A DNA stretch of 64,000 nucleotides from Nitrospirales bacterium (GTDB taxonomy: Bacteria > Nitrospirota > Nitrospiria > Nitrospirales > UBA8639), in contig JAJDVY010000006.1 of the NCBI GenBank assembly GCA_022825885.1, positions 36,576 to 100,575 on the forward strand, in the 5' to 3' direction. A model generated the notes under the pieces. That model made no database searches. It was given only the letters and a program-made list of their open reading frames with translations, and had not been told where the DNA came from. Shown piece after piece: positions 44,805-53,634 of this stretch; the stretch's first letter is position 1; every line of letters starts with the position of its first letter. Position numbers and translations under genes: made by a program.

Positions 44805-45530
44805 ATGACCCAATCCGTGATGAATCTCGAGTGCGTCGTGAGTGGCATGCAGGAGCCGATGAAGCGGTTTATTGATCGCGTGCGGATGCTCGGCGGCGGG
44901 AACTGTTTGGCGGTGATCGGGGTCGGCGCCATTGCCACGTCCGGCTTCGACCCGGCGCGGCATACCGCGCGTAGCGTCCTGGTCCTGGAAGCGATTGATC
45001 TGGCTATGCTCCGAGAACTGGCCAAAGACGGGGTGAAACTTGGAAAAGCCAAAATCGCCGCGCCTCTGATCATGACGCCCGTCTACATCGCCGGATCCCT
45101 GGATACCTTCCCGTTGGAGTTTTTGGAGATCCAGCAATGCCACGTGTGTTTCGTCGGCACCGATTATTTTGCGGATCTGTCGTTTGAGGAACGTCACGTC
45201 CGGCTGCAATGCGAGCGCGAATTGAAAACCATCCTGATCGGCATGCGTCAGGGCCTCCTGGCGGCTGCGGGTCGTGAAAAACTGTTTGGGATCATGGAAG
45301 GCGATATTGCGGAACGGCTGATTCGCACGCTCCGCGGGTTACTGTGGCTTCATGAACAGTACGACTCTTTGTCGGCGGTTGAAATCGTCGGCCGGATCGA
45401 GCAGGAGACCGATCGCTCCCTTCCCGGCATTCGTGCGGCGCTGCAAGAAAACCGCCGGCACGACTGGAACGATTTCACGCGGCTCTATGATGAAATCGAC
45501 GGCTTAAAAAACGTGGCTGATCGCTGGTGA
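44805..45530 (+). CDS. Hypothetical protein (241 aa)
   Basis: Not recognised. The first half is alpha/beta with VLVLEAIDLAMLRELAKDG and LIMTPVYIAGSLDTFPLEFLEI, which gives a faint impression of a nucleotidyltransferase-like fold; the second half is helical (AAAGREKLFGIMEGDIAERLIRTLRGLLWLHEQ). No signal peptide or membrane span. It overlaps or abuts the TPM gene and is followed by LemA, so it probably belongs to that envelope operon. Confidence 0.7.
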   Translation: MTQSVMNLECVVSGMQEPMKRFIDRVRMLGGGNCLAVIGVGAIATSGFDPARHTARSVLVLEAIDLAMLRELAKDGVKLGKAKIAAPLIMTPVYIAGSLDTFPLEFLEIQQCHVCFVGTDYFADLSFEERHVRLQCERELKTILIGMRQGLLAAAGREKLFGIMEGDIAERLIRTLRGLLWLHEQYDSLSAVEIVGRIEQETDRSLPGIRAALQENRRHDWNDFTRLYDEIDGLKNVADRW

Positions 45531-45535
45531 CGACC

Positions 45536-46345
45536 ATGGTCGGAAAAGCCCTGTCCGCCGTCGCGGTTCTGCTGCTCCTGCCCACTTTGAGTTGGGGCGA
45601 GGTGTTGGTGCCGGACACCGGCACCTACGTCGTGGACAGCGCCGGCATCATCGATCCCGGAACCGAGCGGCAGTTGGAAGGCTGGTTGCGCGAACTCGAA
45701 CAGAAGACCACGGCGCAGGTGAAAGTGTTGACGGTGGAGTCGACCCAAGGCGAACCGTTTTTCAGTTTTGTCCAGCGGCACGCCGAAGCCTGGAAACTGG
45801 GCCGGAAAGGCCGGGACAACGGCGCCCTGATTGCGTTGGCCCTCAAAGAGCGGAAAGTGCGGATCCATACGGGGTATGGCTTGGAAGGCGCGCTCCCCGA
45901 TTCATGGGTGGGTTCAGCTTCCCGTACGATTGCCTCCCAATTTTTCAAACAGGCCCGATATTCCCAGGGCCTGCTTCAATTGGCGGTCGTCACGGCCAAT
46001 CAGGTCGCGGACGCTCAACGGGTCAAGCTCACCGGCATTCCCCAACACCGGTATCGGCCGAGCCGGGGTAACGGTAGAGGTGGCTCGGTTCTGGGATCGT
46101 TGCTCGTCCCGCTGTTTTTCCTCTTCATAGTGTTTTCCAATATGCGGCGCCGGCATTATTCCACTTGGGGCGGTGGAGGATTGGTGGGTGGCATGTTGCT
46201 GGGCAGCGCCTTGGGTGGCGTCACGGGAAGAAGCCCGTGGGGGGTATCAAGCGGCGGGTTTGGCGGTGGCTTCGGGGGCGGCTTCGGCGGATCATTCGGT
46301 GGAGGTGGCGGCTTCGGGGGCGGTGGGGGCGGCGCGAGTTGGTAG
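45536..46345 (+). CDS. TPM-domain protein (YgcG-like)
   Basis: About 269 residues with a signal peptide (VAVLLLLPTLSWG), then a TPM domain: VVDSAGIIDPGTERQLEGWLRELEQKTTAQVKVLTV and NGALIALALKERKVRIHTGYGLEGALPDSW. One membrane span follows (GSLLVPLFFLFIVFSN), and the tail is extremely Gly-rich (GGFGGGFGGGFGGSFGGGGG). TPM proteins commonly accompany LemA, as here, and have been linked to envelope or photosystem upkeep. Start taken as the ATG at 45536; a GTG 9 bases earlier overlaps the previous stop. Confidence 0.88.
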   Translation: MVGKALSAVAVLLLLPTLSWGEVLVPDTGTYVVDSAGIIDPGTERQLEGWLRELEQKTTAQVKVLTVESTQGEPFFSFVQRHAEAWKLGRKGRDNGALIALALKERKVRIHTGYGLEGALPDSWVGSASRTIASQFFKQARYSQGLLQLAVVTANQVADAQRVKLTGIPQHRYRPSRGNGRGGSVLGSLLVPLFFLFIVFSNMRRRHYSTWGGGGLVGGMLLGSALGGVTGRSPWGVSSGGFGGGFGGGFGGSFGGGGGFGGGGGGASW

Positions 46346-46397
46346 CGAGAGCGGTTGCCTGCGGCAAATACGGCATACGTAACGGAGGGAAACAATC

Positions 46398-46970
46398 ATG
46401 AGCGCTGGACGCATATTACTCATGGTCTTCGGCGGGTTGCTCATCCTGATCCTGATGCTGGGTGGCTGCGTCTATTCCGGATACAACCGGGTCATTGGAA
46501 TGGACGAAGCGGTGAAGAGCCAATGGGCACAGGTCGAAAATCAATTGCAGCGACGGTTTGAATTGATTCCCAACCTGGTCAATACCGTCAAAGGCGTCGC
46601 AAGCCAGGAAGAGAAGATTTATCTGGGCGTCGCCAATGCACGCAAAGCCTATTTTCAGGCGCAATCGGTCAATGAAAAAGCCCGCGCGGCGAGCGGGTTC
46701 GAGTCGGCGCTGTCCCGGCTGCTGGTCCTGCGGGAAACGTATCCCCAACTCAAGTCCGACCAATCGTTTTTAAAGCTTCAGGACCAACTGGAAGGGACGG
46801 AGAATCGATTGGCGGTTGAACGCAAACGGTATAACGACAGCGTTCGGGCACTGAACACCTTTGTCCGGCAATTGCTCGGGAGGCTCTACGCCGGGCTGGC
46901 CGGCGTCGAACAGGCTGCCTACTTCGAGATAGGCGAAGAAGCCCGAGCCACGCCCAAGGTGGAATTCTAA
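46398..46970 (+). CDS. lemA: LemA family membrane protein
   Basis: 190 residues. N-terminal membrane anchor (ILLMVFGGLLILILMLGGCVYSGYN), then the LemA core VKSQWAQVENQLQRRFELIPNLVNTVKGVA, a long helical bundle exposed to the periplasm, and KRYNDSVRALNTFVRQLLGRLYAG near the end. A good GGAGGG ribosome site lies 12 bases upstream. LemA-TPM pairs are widespread; function is poorly defined. Confidence 0.93.
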   Translation: MSAGRILLMVFGGLLILILMLGGCVYSGYNRVIGMDEAVKSQWAQVENQLQRRFELIPNLVNTVKGVASQEEKIYLGVANARKAYFQAQSVNEKARAASGFESALSRLLVLRETYPQLKSDQSFLKLQDQLEGTENRLAVERKRYNDSVRALNTFVRQLLGRLYAGLAGVEQAAYFEIGEEARATPKVEF

Positions 46971-46972
46971 AA

Positions 46973-47042
46973 TCACTCCTCCCTTGAGGGGGAGTCGGGG
47001 AGCCAAGGGCGTAGCCCGCAGGCGAACCGGTGGGGGTAGTGG
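46973..47042. repeat. Intergenic repeat with ACTCCTCC/GGGGGAGT hairpin, copy 2
   Basis: Same arrangement as 40231-40302: hairpin around CTTGA, GTCG, AGCCAAG, then a GGTGGGGG tail. Located between convergent lemA and gltA. Confidence 0.65.
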
Positions 47043-47052
47043 AGACGTCGGG

Positions 47053-48345
47053 CTATCCTTCTCTTCGCTCCATGGGAACGTAATCCGTGTGTGGGAGTCC
47101 GGTATACAATTGTCTGGGCCTGCCGATCTTGACTTGGGGCTCCCGCATCATTTCCCGCCAATGGGCAATCCATCCAGGTAACCGGCCGATCGCAAACAGG
47201 ACCGTGAACATGTTCACCGGGAACCCGATTGCCCTGTAAATCATCCCGCTGTAAAAATCGACGTTGGGATACAGTTTGTTCGAGACGAAAAAGTCGTCCT
47301 TGAGCGCGACGTCTTCAAGGTGTTTGGCGATTTCGAGCAACGGGTCGTGCCTGCCGAGGGCGGTCAGGACCTGCTCACAGGCTTGCTTTAAAATTCTGGC
47401 CCGCGGGTCATAGTGTTTGTAGACGCGATGTCCGAACCCTGCGAGGCGGAAGGGATGAGATCGATCCTTGGCCAGCTCGATATATTTCCGTACGTTGTCT
47501 CCGTCAGCATGGATCGTTTCGAGCATTTCCATGACTCGTTGATTCGCGCCGCCGTGTCGTGGGCCCCACAACGCATAGATGCCGGCGGACACGGACGCAA
47601 AGAGATTCGCGTGCGACGATCCGACAAGACGCACCGTGGACGTCGAGCAATTCTGCCCATGATCGGCATGAAGGATAAACAGCAGGTTCAAGGCGCCGGT
47701 CACAACGGAGTTCACCGCGTAGGGCTCGGAAGGTACCGAGAACATCATGCGCAGAAAATTAGAACAGTAGTCCAAGGCATTATCGGGATAGACAAAGGGT
47801 TGCCCGATTGATTTCTTATAGGAATAAGCCGCGATGGTTGGGATTTTGGCAAGGAGACGGTGAGTGGATAACTCGACCTGTTGAGGGTCGGTCGGGTCGT
47901 GGCTGTCCTGATAAAAGGTCGAAAGCGCGCCGACCACGGCCGACAGAATGGCCATGGGGTGCGCATCCTTGGGAAACCCGTCGTAAAAGCGTTTCACGTC
48001 TTCATGCAGCAGCGTGTGTCGGGTGATTGCGTTCGTGAAGCGCTGATACTCGGATTGGGTGGGCAGGCTTCCGTATATCAGAAGGTGGGCGGTTTCCAGA
48101 AAATTGGAGTGTTCCGCCAGTTGCTCAATGGAAATCCCGCGGTAACGAAGAATGCCTTTGTCTCCGTTCACAAACGTGATGCCGCTGGAACAGGAGGCGG
48201 TATTCACGTACCCGGGGTCGAAGGTCGTGAGCCCCGTTTGGGCACGTAGCGTGGTCACGTCGAGCACCTGTTCGCCTTCAGTTCCCGTGGCAATAGGGAG
48301 TTCAATGTGTTGGTCGGCAAGGTGGAGTGTGGAGCGCCGGCTCAT
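47053..48345 (-). CDS. gltA: Citrate synthase
   Basis: 430 residues, full length for the hexameric bacterial type. Visible are GILRYRGISIEQL, ILHADHGQNCSTSTVRLVGSSHANLFASVSAGIYALWGPRHGGAN with the catalytic histidines, FGHRVYKHYDPRA with the third catalytic region, and FYSGMIYRAIGFP. It condenses oxaloacetate and acetyl-CoA in the (oxidative or reversed) TCA cycle, consistent with the nearby sdh genes. An ideal AAGGAGGTG precedes the ATG. Confidence 0.95.
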   Translation of the reverse strand: MSRRSTLHLADQHIELPIATGTEGEQVLDVTTLRAQTGLTTFDPGYVNTASCSSGITFVNGDKGILRYRGISIEQLAEHSNFLETAHLLIYGSLPTQSEYQRFTNAITRHTLLHEDVKRFYDGFPKDAHPMAILSAVVGALSTFYQDSHDPTDPQQVELSTHRLLAKIPTIAAYSYKKSIGQPFVYPDNALDYCSNFLRMMFSVPSEPYAVNSVVTGALNLLFILHADHGQNCSTSTVRLVGSSHANLFASVSAGIYALWGPRHGGANQRVMEMLETIHADGDNVRKYIELAKDRSHPFRLAGFGHRVYKHYDPRARILKQACEQVLTALGRHDPLLEIAKHLEDVALKDDFFVSNKLYPNVDFYSGMIYRAIGFPVNMFTVLFAIGRLPGWIAHWREMMREPQVKIGRPRQLYTGLPHTDYVPMERREG

Positions 48346-48514
48346 TGGAGCACCTCCTTACGAGCATGGATTTCTTTTCATGAAGCTCTCTTTCATTCTA
48401 CCGGAACGATGAGGAAGATATGGGCCATACGGAGTCAAGGGGTTGCCGCCAAGGCAAAAACCTTGGTAGGTAAGGTCCTGGAAACGGTTCAACGCCCGTC
48501 TCTTGCACGCGATT

Positions 48515-48985
48515 ATGCCTGACTACCTGATTACCTGGATTCACCTCGTTGCGGCCATCACCCTCATCGGCGGCTTGCTGTTTTCCCAAGTTGTGCTCAC
48601 TCCGGTGGTACGGAAGACGCCGTCCGATTCAAAATCGCGTGAAATCATTCGTCTGGCAGGCCGTCGTTTTCGAACCATCGCGTGGGTCAGTCTCATTATC
48701 CTGATCCTGACCGGGGCGTATCAGATGTTGAATGAGAGCGGCTCGGCCCGGATTGAAACTGCCTGGGGCGTGGTGTTGATGCTGAAGCTGTTCCTGTTTG
48801 CCATCGCCTTCGGGCTCCTCCTCATTCATGACTTTATTCTCGATCCATATGCCCTATCGTCTCAGAATACCGCACTGCCGGCCTCTTCACCAATCGTCCC
48901 GGCCCGTGCCGATATCCTGCAAAAAGGCGTCATCGTGCTGACCTTGGCCGTCCTGCTCGTGGCTTCGTATCTGGCCAAGATCTAG
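48515..48985 (+). CDS. Four-helix membrane protein (CopD/DUF4149-like)
   Basis: 156 residues from the ATG at 48515. Four spans (YLITWIHLVAAITLIGGLLFS, TIAWVSLIILILTGAYQML, WGVVLMLKLFLFAIAFGLLLIHDF, GVIVLTLAVLLVASYLA) with a conserved His in span one (WIHLVA) and HDF after span three, as in CopD-like proteins proposed to bind heme or copper. It lies between gltA (divergent) and the convergent symporter gene. Confidence 0.7.
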   Translation: MPDYLITWIHLVAAITLIGGLLFSQVVLTPVVRKTPSDSKSREIIRLAGRRFRTIAWVSLIILILTGAYQMLNESGSARIETAWGVVLMLKLFLFAIAFGLLLIHDFILDPYALSSQNTALPASSPIVPARADILQKGVIVLTLAVLLVASYLAKI

Positions 48986-49004
48986 ATCCGCGTTCTGCGT
49001 GTCC

Positions 49005-50441
49005 CTAATCGGCATGCCCGGCAACGTTCCCGACGCGCCGGATTGCTCCGCTCCTGATACGGGTGACGTACCCTTCAATCTCGCGCCTGACTTGAGGTCC
49101 AAGGATATACAGGGCGATCACGTTCGGGATGGCCATGGCAAAAAACATCGCATCGGCGAATTCGATCGTTGCCTGCATGGAGACAACGGCGCCCGTCGAC
49201 AAGAGCAGGCAGTAGACGAGCTTGTAGCCCAGGTTGGTCCAGTATGATTCGCCCGCAAGATAGGCCCAACATTTGACGCTGTAATAGGACCAGGTGAGTA
49301 TTGTCGTATAGGCAAACAGGATGACGGCCACCGCAAGAATGTGCGGGAACCATGGAAAGACCGAGGCATAAGCCGCCGACGTGATCTCAATCCCTGAAAG
49401 ACCTTGGATCTTGTAGGCCCCGGTGACGATCACGATGAGCGCGGTCATGGTGCTGACGACGACCGTGTCGATAAACGGCTCAAGTAAGGCGACGAGCCCT
49501 TCGCTCGACGGTTCCCTCGTCTTGACGGCGGAATGCGCGATGGCCGCGGACCCGATGCCGGCCTCGTTCGAATACGCGGCTCTTTGCAGGCCGATGATCA
49601 TGGCGCCGATGACCCCGCCGCTCACCCCCTCCGGTGCGAAGGCTTCAACAAAGATGCTGACAAACGCCGCCGGCACCTGTTCAAGGTGCAGGCAGAGGAT
49701 GATGAAACCGGCTGCCAGATAGACAAATGCCATCAGAGGAACGAGTGTCTGGGCGACCAGTCCGACCTTGCGGATGCCGGCGATGATCACGAGCCCGACC
49801 GCGACCGCGATGACAACCCCGAACGCAAGCCCATCCTGGAAACCCGTCGCTTCGGAAAATTGGGTGAACGCCTGGTTGACCTGGAAGAGCGTAATGCTGG
49901 CCCCGATACCGAAAATCGCAAAGAGGGTAGCGAGGACCTGCCCGAGTTTCTTTAAGCCGCGCTCCGCGAGCCCCTTGTGGATGTAATGCATGGGGCCTCC
50001 TGAGACGGTGCCGTCGGGATTGATCCGGCGGTAGGCGACCCCGAGCGTGCATTCCACGATCTTTGTCGCCATTCCGAGAACGCCCGCCAGGATCATCCAG
50101 AACATGGCGCCGGGTCCGCCAATCGAAATGGCCACGGCAACTCCCGCGATATTCCCAATGCCGACCGTTCCGGATAGAGCGGCGCTCAACGCCTGGAAAT
50201 GGGTGAGGTCGCCGGGTTCGTCGTCACGCGTGTACCGGCCGCGCACAATGCTCAGCGCCAACCCGAAGTAGCGGATATTCGGAAAGCGGAAATACAGTGA
50301 GAAAATGAAGCCCGCCGTGATCAACCAAAAGGCGATCACCGGAACGTCGAGGCCGGCAATATTGACCGAAAAAAAGATGACGCCGGAGATGACGCCGGTA
50401 ATCGGCGAGATCGCTTCGTCGATGTATTGGTCGAGGTTCAC
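49005..50441 (-). CDS. Alanine/sodium symporter (AGCS family)
   Basis: 478 residues with about eleven membrane spans. Characteristic AGCS sequence: GDLTHFQALSAALSGTVGIGNIAGVAVAISIGGPGAMFWM, the substrate/Na+ site helix; MATKIVECTLGVAYR; and AYSNEAGIGSAAIAHSAVKT. These carriers co-import alanine or glycine with sodium. It stands just downstream of the ccmI end, on the same strand. Confidence 0.92.
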   Translation of the reverse strand: MNLDQYIDEAISPITGVISGVIFFSVNIAGLDVPVIAFWLITAGFIFSLYFRFPNIRYFGLALSIVRGRYTRDDEPGDLTHFQALSAALSGTVGIGNIAGVAVAISIGGPGAMFWMILAGVLGMATKIVECTLGVAYRRINPDGTVSGGPMHYIHKGLAERGLKKLGQVLATLFAIFGIGASITLFQVNQAFTQFSEATGFQDGLAFGVVIAVAVGLVIIAGIRKVGLVAQTLVPLMAFVYLAAGFIILCLHLEQVPAAFVSIFVEAFAPEGVSGGVIGAMIIGLQRAAYSNEAGIGSAAIAHSAVKTREPSSEGLVALLEPFIDTVVVSTMTALIVIVTGAYKIQGLSGIEITSAAYASVFPWFPHILAVAVILFAYTTILTWSYYSVKCWAYLAGESYWTNLGYKLVYCLLLSTGAVVSMQATIEFADAMFFAMAIPNVIALYILGPQVRREIEGYVTRIRSGAIRRVGNVAGHAD

Positions 50442-50534
50442 GGGAACAATCAGACCGTTGGGGTGGCGGGTGACGTTCGCGACAAACGTTGCCCGCTCAT
50501 CTCTCTCGCGGTGTGAGAAACAACCTCGGGAAGA

Positions 50535-51452
50535 TTAAAACGGCGTCTCCCCGTTGCGCAATTTGGCGAGAGCCTGTTTGACGAACTCGGCATCCTGGCT
50601 GCCGGGATCGAGGTTCTTGTACGCGGTGGCCCAAAATTCTTCGGTTTCGCGATATCGCTTCAAATACCAGAGAGCCAACCCTTTATACCAGTTCACCCCG
50701 GGTTCATTGGGACGATCGACCAAGACGCGGTCGAAATGCTTGAGCGCGGTTTCGAAGATTTTAGGGTCGTCGAATTTTCGTTCTTCGATCATGATGACGC
50801 CCAGGTTGTAATGCGCCTCATAATTGCGCGGGTCCAATTCCAGGACTTTCTCGTACGCGTGCTTCGCGTCATCCATCCGTTCCAGGACCATATACGAGCG
50901 GCCGGCCATCATTTGGCCTTGCACGTCATCGGGATTGTCTTTCAGCCTGGCTTCCAACCGCGCGACCATTTCCCGCGGGTCGGGCATTTGGCCGGCCCGT
51001 TCGGTTTGGATGCCCACGAGCCGGTTGATGGTACGCCATTGCAGAAAACCGTAGGTCCCGACCGACAAAATGACCACCACCAGGCTGACCGCGATTGCCG
51101 TTCCCCAGGCATTGGCCGGTTGCGCGGCGCGCTCGGAGGACGAGGCAGGTTGGGCCGCGGCAAGGGCTTCGAGCCGATCCATGACGCCCAGCAGGCGCTG
51201 TTCGTCAGTGGCTTTCAGGCGATCATAATCCTCCTGCTCCAACCGGCCTTGCGCCAATTCGACCTCAAGTTCCTGGAGCGATTGGAAGAGGACTTCACGT
51301 TCGACGGACAGATCGGCCTTTTCCTGATCCTCCTCGGCTTCCCGGCTGATCAGCTCGGGTGTGGTGGGGTCCTTCCGCCAAAAAGGAGAAGAGATTGCGG
51401 CAATCACTCCGATGAGGATCGTCAGACAGACAAAAAAGAAGATGGTCGACAT
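50535..51452 (-). CDS. ccmI: Cytochrome c biogenesis factor CcmI (TPR type)
   Basis: 305 residues. The N-terminus spans the membrane (FFFVCLTILIGVIAAISSPFW), a heptad-rich segment follows (LFQSLQELEVELAQGRLEQEDYDRLK), a second span lies near residue 125 (WGTAIAVSLVVVILSVGTYGFLQW), and the C-terminal half has three or four tetratricopeptide repeats (VQGQMMAGRSYMVLERMDDAKHAYEKVLELDP, YEAHYNLGVIMIEE). CcmI holds the apocytochrome C-terminus and presents it to CcmFH. It should follow ccmH directly, but HicAB and an unknown gene have intervened. Confidence 0.9.
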   Translation of the reverse strand: MSTIFFFVCLTILIGVIAAISSPFWRKDPTTPELISREAEEDQEKADLSVEREVLFQSLQELEVELAQGRLEQEDYDRLKATDEQRLLGVMDRLEALAAAQPASSSERAAQPANAWGTAIAVSLVVVILSVGTYGFLQWRTINRLVGIQTERAGQMPDPREMVARLEARLKDNPDDVQGQMMAGRSYMVLERMDDAKHAYEKVLELDPRNYEAHYNLGVIMIEERKFDDPKIFETALKHFDRVLVDRPNEPGVNWYKGLALWYLKRYRETEEFWATAYKNLDPGSQDAEFVKQALAKLRNGETPF

Positions 51453-51560
51453 TGAGTGATTCCAAGAAAAATGTGGCGCGTGGAGCGGCTAACTGGAGAT
51501 CATTGGTGTGAAAAACCTGCCCTCGAACACATTGAATCTTTTTCTCAATTGTGTATATAT

Positions 51561-51755
51561 ATGCACGTGGAAACAAAAACCGAGAAGATTAAGCACAGGC
51601 TTGAACAGGACGGGTGGTGCCTGAAGCGCCACGGCTCCGATCATGACATTTACCGGCATCCCGGCATCAAGGGAATTATTACCCTGCCCAGACACAAAAC
51701 GGTATCGCCGGGCGTTGCCCGCTCCATTGCCAGGAAAGCGGGGTGGCCTGAGTAG
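51561..51755 (+). CDS. hicA: HicA-type mRNA interferase toxin
   Basis: 64 residues: EKIKHRLEQDGWCLKRHGSDHDIYRHPGIKGIITLPRHK is the HicA double-stranded RNA-binding-like fold, with the catalytic His in GSDHDIYRH. The ATG at 51561 is the only sensible start; a TATATA run overlaps it. It is oriented opposite to the ccm genes that flank it, so it has its own promoter. HicB follows at 25 bases. Confidence 0.88.
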   Translation: MHVETKTEKIKHRLEQDGWCLKRHGSDHDIYRHPGIKGIITLPRHKTVSPGVARSIARKAGWPE

Positions 51756-51779
51756 CCGCCCGGAAAGGAGAGGAACATC

Positions 51780-52163
51780 ATGAGATATCCCGCAGTGGTC
51801 GATGGCAAAAAAGGAGCCTATGGCGTGACGTTTCCCGACTTGCCCGGCATTGTCGCCATGGGGAAAACGCTTGATGAAGCGTTGGTAAACGCCGAGGACG
51901 CGTTGCGTGATTACGTGATAGAGACGGAAAAGGACGGGGAGACGATCACGCCGCCCAGCGCGCTTGAACAGGTGGAACCTCCCGACGGGTGCCTGCTGGT
52001 TTCCGTCCCGCTGCTCCGTCTCTCGGGCCGGAGCGTGCGCGCCAATATGCTGCTGGATGAGGGTGTGACCGCCTTCATCGCCAGCGAGGCGCAAAGGCGT
52101 GGCATGACCCGGACGGCCTACGTGGAATGGATGACGCGGCGCATCGCGCAAATGGGCGGATAG
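51780..52163 (+). CDS. hicB: HicB-type antitoxin
   Basis: 127 residues. YGVTFPDLPGIVAMGKTLDEALVNAEDALRDYV is the partial RNase H-like HicB fold that masks HicA; the C-terminal part (ANMLLDEGVTAFIASEAQRRGMTRTAYVEWM) is a ribbon-helix-helix DNA-binding domain for autoregulation. AAGGAGAGG lies before the ATG. Together with HicA it forms a compact module inserted in the ccm operon. Confidence 0.92.
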   Translation: MRYPAVVDGKKGAYGVTFPDLPGIVAMGKTLDEALVNAEDALRDYVIETEKDGETITPPSALEQVEPPDGCLLVSVPLLRLSGRSVRANMLLDEGVTAFIASEAQRRGMTRTAYVEWMTRRIAQMGG

Positions 52164-52207
52164 AAAGCGCGCGCGGGAAGTCTCGCTAGCTGTCAGAGTC
52201 AGCAGTT

Positions 52208-52618
52208 TCATATTGCATATTCGGCCATAAGTTTCTCTAATTTTTTTGAAAGACGGGGAAAGCTAAAAGCCCCGTTCTCATCCCAAGCTCTTGTACCTTT
52301 CATGAATCCGCAGCGAAGGACCTCTTTTTGAAGTTCATCATGGGGGTACAAGTACCACTTCCCATCCTGATTAAATGCAATGTAGATATTTTTGCCGTTG
52401 TATTTTTTCTGAAACGTTAGGCGTCCCTTGAGTTGAATTTTCACAAAGCTGTTTCCATCAATGTGACAAGCGATGAAATCAGCCCCTTGCCAGTCGTCGC
52501 TTAACCGTATGCAATTAAAACCATAATCGGCTAACGTTGATGCAACCTTCTGGAAATTGAAATTCTCCTTTTGCCGAGGGTTCAAATCTTCAAATCTTAT
52601 ATGCGTAAGCTTGAGCAT
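52208..52618 (-). CDS. Unknown protein with PD-(D/E)xK-like core (136 aa)
   Basis: No family name can be given with certainty. GADFIACHIDGNSFVKIQLKGRLTF has the spacing of an aspartate and Q-x-K as in small PD-(D/E)xK nucleases or their inactive relatives; the rest (YIAFNQDGKWYLYPHDEL) is a beta-rich continuation. AT-rich compared with the ccm genes. It lies between hicB and ccmH, so both probably arrived together. Confidence 0.6.
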   Translation of the reverse strand: MLKLTHIRFEDLNPRQKENFNFQKVASTLADYGFNCIRLSDDWQGADFIACHIDGNSFVKIQLKGRLTFQKKYNGKNIYIAFNQDGKWYLYPHDELQKEVLRCGFMKGTRAWDENGAFSFPRLSKKLEKLMAEYAI

Positions 52619-52662
52619 ATGATTTCCTTGTTGTTGGTGTGGCTCGGATAAGCGGTAAAAGC

Positions 52663-53133
52663 TTATTCCCTCTTATCCTGCTGCAGTTCCCGCTCGATTC
52701 GGCGCCGGGAGGCCTCGTCGAGTGCGGGGGGCGGCTGAGATGGGGGAGTCCTCGTTACCCACCCTTTGACTTCTCTCCATAACAGGGCTCCGCCGCCGAA
52801 CAGCAACAGGAACGGCGTCAGCCAGATCAGCCAATTGACCCCCTGTTTCGGTGGTTCCATCATGATGTAATCGCCGTAGCGGCTGTGAAAGTACGCCCGG
52901 ATTTCCTCGGTGGATTGGCCTTGAATCACACGTTCTCGAACGGCTTCCCGCATTTGATGGGCCAGGGGCGCGCCCGATTCCCAGATATTTTCGGTTTGGC
53001 ACACGGTACATCGAAGCGTCTTGGCAATCTCGCGCACCTTCTGATCAATCTCCGTTTCATCCACGACTTTGGCCAAGCCCGGGGCGAGGAAGACCACGCA
53101 CAGACAGATCAGAATAGGGACAAAACGAAACAT
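52663..53133 (-). CDS. ccmH: Cytochrome c maturation protein CcmH
   Basis: 156 residues: signal peptide (MFRFVPILICLCVVFLAPGLA), the redox motif LRCTVCQ near residue 40 that handles the apocytochrome cysteines, the three-helix domain ERVIQGQSTEEIRAYFHSRYGDYIM, and a membrane anchor (WLIWLTPFLLLFGGGALLW). It works with CcmG and CcmF in heme ligation. Its start codon overlaps a copy of the ccmG 3' end, which is discussed as an insertion scar. Confidence 0.93.
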   Translation of the reverse strand: MFRFVPILICLCVVFLAPGLAKVVDETEIDQKVREIAKTLRCTVCQTENIWESGAPLAHQMREAVRERVIQGQSTEEIRAYFHSRYGDYIMMEPPKQGVNWLIWLTPFLLLFGGGALLWREVKGWVTRTPPSQPPPALDEASRRRIERELQQDKRE

Positions 53134-53160
53134 TCAGGTGCTGGGGGTTGGATGGTCGAC
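53132..53160. repeat. Left flanking direct repeat of the island in the ccm operon (att-like)
   Basis: ATTCAGGT then GGGGGTTGG and GGTCGAC, closely matching 55590-55616 (ATTCAGGT, GGGGGTTGG, GTCGGAC). It lies across the ccmH start codon and corresponds to the last codons of ccmG. Confidence 0.65.
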
Positions 53161-53634
53161 TCGGCAAACATCCGCTAACAAATGCAAATGTACGATAAAT
53201 ATGAAAAGCTCAGAACGTCAAGGACAACTAGACCGTGGGGAACAACATCTGCTGCCTGACAAACCACACTATCCGCTGGGACGGCCAATGATGATCAGTA
53301 AGTTATTGAATATACCTAGCTTAGATCGCCGCTCGCTATGTCTTGCTCGCTAACAGTACGTTCAAGGCGGTAACTGAGCGCATTGCGAGCCGGATTGTCA
53401 GAGGAGTAGAGTGAGCCATCTGAAATGGATGCTTGGTGTTGCGAGCCTTGTCGATCTCAATATGATAAGAGCGAAGCGCCGTTGAGAGCCATGACGAGAG
53501 TTCTCAATCGGTGCAACAGATGGAGAGATGAAGAAGGTCGAGACAGATCGCAGTCTCATGTGTGCCGTGGTTAAGGCCATCAACCGTCTTGGCGACGACG
53601 TGGCGAAGTTAGTCCGTCACTGAGGAGAAACGTC
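53161..53634. other. Non-coding island edge
   Basis: About 470 bases with no credible long gene. A 32-codon frame at 53528-53626 (MKKVETDRSLMCAVVKAINRLG) is possible but poorly supported. The stretch differs in base use from the ccm genes and presumably contains the promoter of the ATPase operon. Confidence 0.4.

Noticed and set aside
51532..51560. TTGAAT-N16-TATATA promoter for hicA
   Set aside because: It would start transcription downstream of the only sensible hicA ATG, so it is probably not the working promoter.
53528..53626. 32-codon ORF upstream of the ATPase
   Set aside because: Ribosome-site spacing is poor and no similarity is recognised; too weak to annotate as a gene.
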